From Actinomycetes bacterium (GTDB lineage: Bacteria; Actinomycetota; Acidimicrobiia; Acidimicrobiales; Microtrichaceae), in NCBI GenBank assembly GCA_023434535.1, contig JAEYSR010000072.1:1-20479 (forward strand): a DNA stretch of 20,479 nucleotides. Direction: 5' to 3'. Position numbers and translations under genes: made by a program. Numbering within the stretch: the first letter of the stretch is position 1; every line of letters begins with the position of its first letter. The notes under the pieces are model-generated. The model was not told where the DNA came from. It did no database searches and saw nothing but the letters and a program-made list of their open reading frames with translations. Positions 13,359 through 19,378 of this stretch are shown one piece after another.

Positions 13359-14134
13359 CTCGTCGAGCCCTCGAAACGCTCCAGTGCGAGGCGCTCGAAC
13401 AGGGCCATGACGCCGAACAGGACGAGGGCCAGCACGACGGTCGCCGTGGCGAGCGCCCACATGGTCGGCATCTGGTAGTTGCGCATGGCCGACAGGAGCC
13501 GCGGGCCGACGCCCCGGGAGATGCCGAACCACTCCCCGATCACCGCGCCGACGATCGCCAACGGCATGGCGACCTTGAAGCTCGTCGCCACGACCGGCAG
13601 CGCGGACGGCAGCTGGATCCGCAGCAGCCGGGCCCGGCGGCTGCCGCCGAACACCACGAGCACCTCCTGCAACGCCGGGGAGGCCGACGACAGGCCCTGC
13701 ACCACGGCCACGTAGATCGTGAAGAAGACGGTGCACGCCGACATGGCGACCGGGATCGTGGCCCGGTCGAAGTTGGCGAGCAGGATCGGCGCGAGAGCCA
13801 CGAACGGGATGGCGCTCTGAGCCGTCGCGAGCTGGTCGACGCCGCGTCGGAACATCGGCAGGGCCGTGACGAACAGGCCGACCACGATCGCGATCGCCGC
13901 ACCCCACAGGAATCCCTTGACCGCCTCGAGCCCGGTGACCCGCGCCGCCTCGAGGACCATCGACCGCTTGGCGGACTCGGTGAACACCTGGGCCACCTCG
14001 CTCGGCGGCGCGATCGAGGTGCCGAACACCTCGCCGGCGCCGATCAGCTGCCACGCCGCGAGCAGCACCGCCGCTCCGACGAACGCCGCGACGATCCGGC
14101 TCGTGGGGGTGCCGAACTCGTCGTCAGCCGACAT
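13355..14134 (-). CDS. ABC importer permease, SsuC/TauC-like (second)
   Basis: This 259-residue integral membrane protein has about six hydrophobic segments, beginning IVAAFVGAAVLLAAWQLI. The cytoplasmic EAA-type loop (GSRRARLLRIQLPSALPVV) contacts the ATPase. The BPD_transp_1 pattern and length fit permeases of the nitrate/sulfonate/taurine/pyrimidine-precursor class. Its ATG at 14134 lies inside the 3' end of the ATPase gene (11-nt overlap), and its stop overlaps the hydrolase start. It presumably pairs with the other permease (15030-15863) as a heterodimer. The importer class takes up sulfonates, nitrate, thiamine precursors or aromatic acids; the substrate here is unknown. Confidence 0.9.
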   Translation of the reverse strand: MSADDEFGTPTSRIVAAFVGAAVLLAAWQLIGAGEVFGTSIAPPSEVAQVFTESAKRSMVLEAARVTGLEAVKGFLWGAAIAIVVGLFVTALPMFRRGVDQLATAQSAIPFVALAPILLANFDRATIPVAMSACTVFFTIYVAVVQGLSSASPALQEVLVVFGGSRRARLLRIQLPSALPVVATSFKVAMPLAIVGAVIGEWFGISRGVGPRLLSAMRNYQMPTMWALATATVVLALVLFGVMALFERLALERFEGSTR

Positions 14135-15017
14135 CCGAGGTGCTCCGGCTCAGGTTGTCGAGCTCGGTCGTCAGCTCGTCGACGAGCTCGTGGAACTCCG
14201 GGGTCCGAGTCACCTCGGACGTGCGGGGTCGCTCGAACGACACGTCCTTGATCATCCGCACCCGGCCGGGGCGTGCCGACATGACGACGACCCGGTCGGC
14301 CAGCAGAAGCGCCTCGTCCACGTCGTGGGTGACCAGCAGGGTCGTGACGGGATCGGCCAGCCAGATCCGCTGCAGCTCCATGTTCAGGCGTCGGCGGGTG
14401 ACGGCGTCGAGCGCTCCGAACGGCTCGTCGAGCAGCAGCACGTCGGGCTCGAGCATGATCGACCGGGCGATCGACACCCGCTGTCGCATGCCGCCCGACA
14501 GCTGCTTGGGCCGCGCGTTCTCGAAGCCGCTCAGCCCGACCAGGCCGAGCAGCTCGTCGACCCGCGAGGAGTCGACGCTCCGGCCCGCGAGGCGGAAGGG
14601 CAGCTCGAGGTTCTTGCGGACCGTCGACCACGGGAGCAGTGCGTTGTCCTGGAACGCCACGCCGAGGCGGTGCTGCGCGGCGAGCGCCGACGGGGCCTCG
14701 CCGTCGACGGTCACCGCGCCGGACGTCGGCTCCTCCAGAGATGCGATCATCCGCAGCACGGTCGACTTCCCGCACCCGGACGGTCCGATGAGGGCGACGA
14801 ACTCGCCGGGGTGGATGGACAGATCCATGTCCGACACGGCGTCGACGGTCCGCTTGCGACGCATCTGGTAGCGCTTGGCCACGCCGTCGAGCTCGATCGA
14901 CAGGCCGCGGCCGGGACGACCGGGCGACGTCGGGTCCGTCGTGGCGTCGTCGCCGACGACGTGCTCGGTGTCGACCGCCGACGGCTCTGCGAGGTCGGTG
15001 TTCGGGAGGGAGGTCAT
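14124..15017 (-). CDS. ABC importer ATPase, SsuB/TauB-like
   Basis: This 297-residue nucleotide-binding subunit has an unusual N-terminal extension of about 38 polar residues. The ABC core follows: Walker A GPSGCGKST (78-86), Q-loop Q123 in AFQDNALLPW, signature LSGGMRQR (173-180), Walker B VLLLDEP with E198, D-loop GALD, and switch H231 in VTHD. The FQDNALLPW and DEPFGALD wording is typical of the SsuB/TauB/NrtD group. It lies between two permease genes, 12 nt after the first and overlapping the second. A periplasmic binding protein, essential for such importers, is not encoded in this window and may lie elsewhere. Confidence 0.95.
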   Translation of the reverse strand: MTSLPNTDLAEPSAVDTEHVVGDDATTDPTSPGRPGRGLSIELDGVAKRYQMRRKRTVDAVSDMDLSIHPGEFVALIGPSGCGKSTVLRMIASLEEPTSGAVTVDGEAPSALAAQHRLGVAFQDNALLPWSTVRKNLELPFRLAGRSVDSSRVDELLGLVGLSGFENARPKQLSGGMRQRVSIARSIMLEPDVLLLDEPFGALDAVTRRRLNMELQRIWLADPVTTLLVTHDVDEALLLADRVVVMSARPGRVRMIKDVSFERPRTSEVTRTPEFHELVDELTTELDNLSRSTSDVG

Positions 15018-15029
15018 CGGTCAGCCTGT

Positions 15030-15863
15030 TCAGTCGAAGCGTCTGCGGGCAGTGCGGGCGAGGAAGGTGGCGAGGCCGTAGAGGACGACGCCGACGATCA
15101 CGGCGACGACGGATGCCCCCCACGCCTCCGAGGTCCGGAACGACGCCTGGGCCACGGCGAGGCGGTAGCCCAGGCCGTCGGCGCCCATGATCCACTGGGC
15201 GAGCATGGCGCCCACCACGGCGACGACGACCGACAGCTGGAGGGCGACGAGCATGCGCGGGATGCTCGAGGGGACCGCCAGGAGGACGAAGCGACGACGC
15301 TTCGGAGCGCCGAGCACCTTGAACAGGTCGGACGCGCCGGGCGGCGTGGAGCGCATGCCCGAGCTCGTGAACACGAAGACCGGGAAGAAGGTGATGAGCG
15401 CCGCCACCACGACGACGGTGCGCGAGTTGTAGCCGAAGACCCGGGCGATCACGGGGACGAGCGTGGCGACCGGCAGGCACTGCGTGACCAGCGTCGGAGC
15501 GCTGATGGCCGCCCGGGCGAACGACGAGAACCACGACAGGGTCGCGAGCCCGAACCCGGCGAGACCGCCGAGGACCACCCCGCCGAGGACGATGCGGAGC
15601 GTGTCGAAGGCGTCCGCCGCGTAGCTGCCCGGGTTCTGGGCGATGTAGGAGATCACGTCGTTCGGGTGCGGCGCCACGGCCGGCGGCAGGTCGTTGAGGT
15701 CGATCCACAGCATCCACACGACGTAGACGAACGCCACCGGCCAGAGCACCCCGACGACGGCCGAGACCACCCGGCGTGCCACCCGGAGGGCGGGGCGGAT
15801 GCCACCTGCGGACGTGGCGAACGGCGGTGCCACCGACGCGGCGTCGGCTCCCACGGCGGTCAT
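15030..15863 (-). CDS. ABC importer permease, SsuC-like (first)
   Basis: This 277-residue membrane permease has roughly six hydrophobic segments, the first at VVSAVVGVLWPVAFVYVVWML. The EAA-type loop is GAPKRRRFVLLAVPSSIPRM. It diverges clearly from the second permease, so the transporter is a heterodimer of permeases rather than a recent duplication. A GGAG ribosome binding site lies 8 nt upstream of the ATG at 15863. It is the first gene after a 213-bp gap, so transcription of the importer-hydrolase-dehydrogenase operon probably starts upstream of it. Confidence 0.9.
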   Translation of the reverse strand: MTAVGADAASVAPPFATSAGGIRPALRVARRVVSAVVGVLWPVAFVYVVWMLWIDLNDLPPAVAPHPNDVISYIAQNPGSYAADAFDTLRIVLGGVVLGGLAGFGLATLSWFSSFARAAISAPTLVTQCLPVATLVPVIARVFGYNSRTVVVVAALITFFPVFVFTSSGMRSTPPGASDLFKVLGAPKRRRFVLLAVPSSIPRMLVALQLSVVVAVVGAMLAQWIMGADGLGYRLAVAQASFRTSEAWGASVVAVIVGVVLYGLATFLARTARRRFD

Positions 15864-16076
15864 CGCCCGAGCTCCGGACGACCACGTGGCGTCCGCCGGT
15901 CGACCGCCCGACCCGACGACGTGTCGGGCGGGGATGCGGAGGAGGAGACAGCCGCGACCGGGACGGGCAGACCCCGGGGCATCCAGGTCACTGAGACGGA
16001 TGATCGCATAAAATATATCATCTTGTGGACGTGTTGCGGGAGTGTTTCCCGCTCGCGAACAGGCCGGGACACGTCG
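15864..16076 (-). promoter_or_regulatory. Gap with AT-rich island and hairpins upstream of the importer operon
   Basis: This 213-bp gap lies between the FAH-family gene and the first permease gene. A small hairpin (GCGGGA/TCCCGC, 16036-16052) follows the FAH gene and may end its transcript. Next is the most AT-rich stretch of the window. It carries TATATT/TATTTT -10-like boxes inside the inverted repeat GATGAT-N12-ATCATC (15999-16022), a plausible GntR-like operator. A 9-bp-arm hairpin (CCGCCCGAC/GTCGGGCGG, 15904-15931) lies in the presumed leader. A 70-codon frame across this gap looks like a shadow, not a gene. Confidence 0.45.
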
Positions 16077-17009
16077 TCACCCCGCAGCGCCCGCGGCGGC
16101 CCCGACCACCACGTCGGAGGTGAGCTCGGGTGTGCGCACCACGTTGCGCAGGGTCCCGACGCCGCCGACCACCGTCTCCACGACGTCGCCGTCGACGAGG
16201 AACTCCGGCGGCGTCCGCACGAACCCGACGCCGGCGGGCGTCCCCGTGGCGATCACGTCGCCCGGGCGCAGCGTCGTGGTGCGGCTGAGCAGGGCGATGA
16301 GGTCGGGGATCGTGTGGATGAGCAGTGCCGTGCTCGAGTGCTGCTTCACGACGCCGTTGACGAGGAGCGTGACCTCCACGTCGAGCGGGATGTCGAACGC
16401 GTCGCGCTCGATCACCCAGGGACCCATCGGGGTCGAGGCCGGTGCGTTCTTGCCCAGGTGCCACTGCTGGTGGAGCTTCTGGACGTCGCGGGCCGTGATG
16501 TCGTTCACGACCGTGTAGCCCGCGATGTGGTCCCAGGCGTCCTCCGGGGCCACGTCGACCGCGGTCCGGCCGATCACGACCCCGAGCTCGACCTCCCAGT
16601 CGAACTGCTGGGAGATCGCGGTGGGCAGGGACAGGTCGTCCGTCGGACCGGTCATCGCCCGGGGCGCCTTCACGAAGATGATCGGGACGGTGCGGACCTC
16701 GTCGACGAGCTCCGACGCCTCGGCCTCGTGCTCCCGGTAGTTCAGCCCGACGCAGTAGACGACGGCGTCGGACTCGAGCGGGGCCACCAGCGTGACCCCG
16801 TCCAGCGGGACACGACGGCTCGTCGTGGCCGACAGCAGTGCCGTGGCGTCGCCACGCGCCATGGCCTCCAGGGCGTCGCGCCAGCCGAGGTCGATCTCGA
16901 CGACGTCGCCGCCGTCCACGACGGCGGTGATGTCGCGGCCGTCCAGCACGGCGCGCACCAGGCGAACGGCATCGCCTCCCTCCGCCGCGAGGCCCGTCTG
17001 ATCTGTCAT
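16077..17009 (-). CDS. Fumarylacetoacetate hydrolase family protein
   Basis: This 310-residue FAH-superfamily enzyme has an N-terminal cap-like part (1-80). The metal-dependent core has CVGLNYREHEAEA, metal ligands E139 and E141 in DWEVELGVVIGR, D170 in VVNDITARDVQ, then LIHTIPDLIALLSR and the family C-terminal DVIATGTPAGVG. Such enzymes hydrolyse or decarboxylate acylpyruvates and related 2-keto/enol acids in aromatic degradation. The ATG at 17009 follows AGGAG by 7 nt; the longer upstream frame has no family sequence. It follows the tandem-NTF2 gene on the same strand, so it probably acts on an intermediate from the oxygenase system. The exact reaction (isomerase, hydratase, acylpyruvase) cannot be told from the motifs. 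Confidence 0.92.
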   Translation of the reverse strand: MTDQTGLAAEGGDAVRLVRAVLDGRDITAVVDGGDVVEIDLGWRDALEAMARGDATALLSATTSRRVPLDGVTLVAPLESDAVVYCVGLNYREHEAEASELVDEVRTVPIIFVKAPRAMTGPTDDLSLPTAISQQFDWEVELGVVIGRTAVDVAPEDAWDHIAGYTVVNDITARDVQKLHQQWHLGKNAPASTPMGPWVIERDAFDIPLDVEVTLLVNGVVKQHSSTALLIHTIPDLIALLSRTTTLRPGDVIATGTPAGVGFVRTPPEFLVDGDVVETVVGGVGTLRNVVRTPELTSDVVVGAAAGAAG

Positions 17010-17095
17010 CGATGTGCTCCTGTCATGTCGCAACCACCTCGCTGCGGTGTGGCTGGTTCGGTCGTCTGCGTGTGGGTCATCTGCGTGTCGGTCAT
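17006..17095 (-). CDS. Possible 29-codon leader ORF before the FAH gene
   Basis: An ATG at 17095, 6 nt past the tandem-NTF2 stop, opens a 29-codon frame (MTDTQMTHTQ...GAHR). Its TGA overlaps the FAH start codon (ATGA). The peptide is hydrophilic and Thr/Gln-rich, with its first half encoded by a tandem repeat. No Shine-Dalgarno precedes it. The exact overlap hints at translational coupling, but a chance ORF is as likely. Confidence 0.2.
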   Translation of the reverse strand: MTDTQMTHTQTTEPATPQRGGCDMTGAHR

Positions 17096-17104
17096 CTGGT
17101 GTCA
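17060..17104. repeat. 15-bp tandem repeat, three copies
   Basis: Three adjacent 15-bp units (starts 17060, 17075, 17090) share GGTC[AG]TCTG followed by a GTGT-type tail. The last unit includes the stop codon of the tandem-NTF2 gene. The array fills half of the gap before the FAH gene and looks like slippage duplication of the 3' end. Confidence 0.7.
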
Positions 17105-18100
17105 GCGGCCGGCGTACGGCCGGTCGAGGAGCCGCGTGCGTGTGAGTCGGGCGAAGCGCCAACGACCTCCGTCCACCACGAGCCCGGCGTCGTAGGCGTG
17201 CGCCACCCATCGGGCCACGCCGTCCACCTCCGCGGTCCAGAGGTCGCGCCAGCGGACCGCCGCTGCACGGGACCCCGGCTCGACCCGGACGACCACGTCC
17301 GAGACCGGTCGGATCCAGACCGTCGTGGCCGAGGCGTCCCGGGCGTGCGCGTCCCGGACCCGGTCCCGGCCCTCCGCCCGCGGACCCGGCCCCAGACGGC
17401 ACTCCCCGTCCTCGGTCCAGACGTCGTCGATCCACTCAGACACGTCGACCCCGGTCTCGACCGCGTCGCAGTACTCCCCGACCACCCACCGGAGCTCGCT
17501 CTCGGCCAGCAGCCGTCCGAGGCGTTCGTCCCGGTCACCGGAGCGCCCGGTCGGGGGCGACCCGGGCCCGATTCCCTCCAGCGGCTCGTCCGCTGCCGGG
17601 TCGCCGAGGTCCGCCGCGGACGTCGGGACGATCTGGCGGTGCAACCAACCGACGTCCTCCGGAGTGCGGTACCGGTCGGCCATCGCGAGGGCGGAGATCC
17701 GCAGGCCCGAGCTCGTCGCCACGAGGCGCGCCGTCAGGTCCCCTCCGCTCCACGACAGCGTCGACCCACGACGCGACGCGCACGACCACAGCCAGGTGCC
17801 GACGAGCGAGCCGTCGGCATCGACGCGGACGTCCTCGTTCCCCGCCCAGTGGATGCTGAACGGCTCGCGGTCCCGGACCGCACGAAGGTGCTCGACGAGC
17901 TCCGTGCGCCCCGTCGAGGTGCGCCCGAGAGCGTCGGCCCATGTGCCGTCCTCGGTGAAGCACGAGCTCCACAGGTCGCCGGACCCGGTGTCGAGCGCAT
18001 CGAGGAGCGCGCCGATCAGCGAACGGGCATCGGATCGGGCCTCGTGGACCTCCAGGTCGTCGGCGATCTGCGCGCCGACGGGATCGATCGTGGGCAGCAC
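17102..18100 (-). CDS. Tandem NTF2/SnoaL-like double-domain protein
   Basis: This 332-residue protein looks like two NTF2/SnoaL-like modules in one chain. Module 1 (about 15-150) has a helical start, then LWSSCFTEDGTWAD at 43-56 and strand-rich sequence ending in SALAMADRYRTPED. A Gly/Pro/Asp linker (about 160-190) follows. Module 2 (about 191-325) repeats the plan with EWIDDVWTEDGECRLG (222-237) and a strand-rich end. TEDG falls at 49-52 and 229-232, marking the internal repeat. The beta subunits of ring-hydroxylating oxygenases have this fold, and the gene starts (GTG, 18100) 3 nt after the stop of an oxygenase alpha gene whose 3' end supplies the AGGAG site. It may be a structural beta-like partner of the oxygenase pair or a SnoaL-type isomerase/hydratase. 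The fold is read from pattern, not from a search. Confidence 0.65.
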   Translation of the reverse strand: MLPTIDPVGAQIADDLEVHEARSDARSLIGALLDALDTGSGDLWSSCFTEDGTWADALGRTSTGRTELVEHLRAVRDREPFSIHWAGNEDVRVDADGSLVGTWLWSCASRRGSTLSWSGGDLTARLVATSSGLRISALAMADRYRTPEDVGWLHRQIVPTSAADLGDPAADEPLEGIGPGSPPTGRSGDRDERLGRLLAESELRWVVGEYCDAVETGVDVSEWIDDVWTEDGECRLGPGPRAEGRDRVRDAHARDASATTVWIRPVSDVVVRVEPGSRAAAVRWRDLWTAEVDGVARWVAHAYDAGLVVDGGRWRFARLTRTRLLDRPYAGR

Positions 18101-18103
18101 CGA

Positions 18104-19378
18104 TCAGATCTCCTGCTCGATGAAGCTGACGTAGCGCTCGTGCAGCCACTCGTTGAACTGCGGGAGGGTCGCCTCGTACGGGGAGTACGGGCCCCGGGGG
18201 GCGAACCGCGAGCTCAGGCCGCGGAACATGCCGGCGTTGGAGCGGAGGTCGGGCTTGTCGATCACCTCGATCAGCTCGAGCTGCCCCTCCATGAGGGCCT
18301 CCACCCCGAGCTCCTCGACCGTGCTGCGGGGGAACAGCCAGCTGATCGTCAGCGTGGTCCGGTCCGCCGATTGGGGGGTGATGCGGAACATCTTGATGCC
18401 GGTGGCCTCGATCGCCGCGAAGTGCAGGGGCGGGACCGCGACGAACAGGAGCCGCCGGTAGAGGTCCTCGTCCATGCCGGGGATGACCGGGAGCACGGGG
18501 AACCCGGGAACCGGCTCGCCGGCACGCTGCAGCAGGCCCACGTACCGGTGCACCGAGCCGTCGCCGCGCCGGTACTCGGGATGGTGCACGAGGTGGGCAG
18601 GGGCGTTCTCGTGCCACCCCTTGTGCACGTAGGTGGTGTGGTACTCCTCGAGCGCGTTCTCCTGCATGTTCTTCCAGTTGAAGGGCAGGTCGGTGAGGTC
18701 GCGGGAGTCGATGACGACCAGGTCCTCGATGCCGTACTGCTCGACCACGTCCTCGACGTTCGCCAGCGTCGGGACCAGGTCGGGGGCGTCGGGGTCGAAG
18801 TTGGCGAAGACCATGCCGTGCCAGACCTCGACGCGGAGCCGCGGCAGGCAGATCGTCCTCTTCAGCGTCTCGAGGTCGTGCGCTGGCGCCATGCTGGGAG
18901 CGGCGAGGAGACGGCCGTCGAGGCCGAAGGTCCAGTAGTGGTAGGGGCAGCGCAGGAAGCGCGACGACGTCGCCTCCTCCTCGCGGTCGGCCACGGATGC
19001 CGCCGGCCCCTGGTCGCCGCCGAGCTCGGGGTTGGTGATCACGTAGCCGCGGTGCTGGCAGACCGCCGAGACGACGTGGATCCGGCCGTCCATGTCCCGG
19101 GTCACGATCAGCGGCTCGTCGGCCACGGTGACGGGGAGCCGGTCGCCCGGCTCGGGCACCTCGCTGACGTGGCAGAGGTAGAGCCAGCTGCGCCTGAAGA
19201 CCGACTCGAGCTCGAACTCGTAGAACTCCTGCGACGTGTACGCCTCCGGAGGCATGGTGCGGGCCGAGGCGAGGTCGCCGGTCGACTCCGCGACCTCGTC
19301 CACGACGCGCCGGACGAACGGACTGATCCTCGGGGCGTCCCAGGCCTCGACCGAGTGCTCGATCGATCGGGTGGTCAT
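18104..19378 (-). CDS. Rieske oxygenase alpha subunit, intact
   Basis: This 424-residue terminal oxygenase uses a Rieske [2Fe-2S] cluster and a mononuclear iron to add O2-derived oxygen to a substrate. Rieske ligands are C107-x-H109 (CQHRG) and C144-x2-H147 (CPYHYW). The spacing between the motifs is unusually long, 34 residues. The mononuclear iron site is in NWKNMQENALEEYHTTYVH: H247 and H252, with E244 at the inter-subunit bridging position that is Asp in naphthalene dioxygenase. The probable third ligand is D377 in KPDLRSNAGMFRGLSS. The ATG at 19378 follows GGAG by 7 nt and overlaps the stop of its paralogue (ATGA). The reductase/ferredoxin partners are not in the window. It could hydroxylate an aromatic acid or a quaternary-amine-like substrate; the sequence does not decide. 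Confidence 0.92.
   Translation of the reverse strand: MTTRSIEHSVEAWDAPRISPFVRRVVDEVAESTGDLASARTMPPEAYTSQEFYEFELESVFRRSWLYLCHVSEVPEPGDRLPVTVADEPLIVTRDMDGRIHVVSAVCQHRGYVITNPELGGDQGPAASVADREEEATSSRFLRCPYHYWTFGLDGRLLAAPSMAPAHDLETLKRTICLPRLRVEVWHGMVFANFDPDAPDLVPTLANVEDVVEQYGIEDLVVIDSRDLTDLPFNWKNMQENALEEYHTTYVHKGWHENAPAHLVHHPEYRRGDGSVHRYVGLLQRAGEPVPGFPVLPVIPGMDEDLYRRLLFVAVPPLHFAAIEATGIKMFRITPQSADRTTLTISWLFPRSTVEELGVEALMEGQLELIEVIDKPDLRSNAGMFRGLSSRFAPRGPYSPYEATLPQFNEWLHERYVSFIEQEI

Noticed and set aside
15860..16072. 70-codon minus-strand frame ending in an ATGA overlap with the permease start
   Set aside because: The overlap is tempting, but the sequence is Arg/Pro/Ser-rich, spans the AT-rich promoter-like island and hairpins, and shows no family pattern.
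13866..17195. Plus-strand open frame of 1109 codons
   Set aside because: It lies opposite ABC transporter and FAH genes with full motifs. Its translation is Arg/Gly/His/Asp-rich without domains, a typical antisense shadow of GC-rich third positions.
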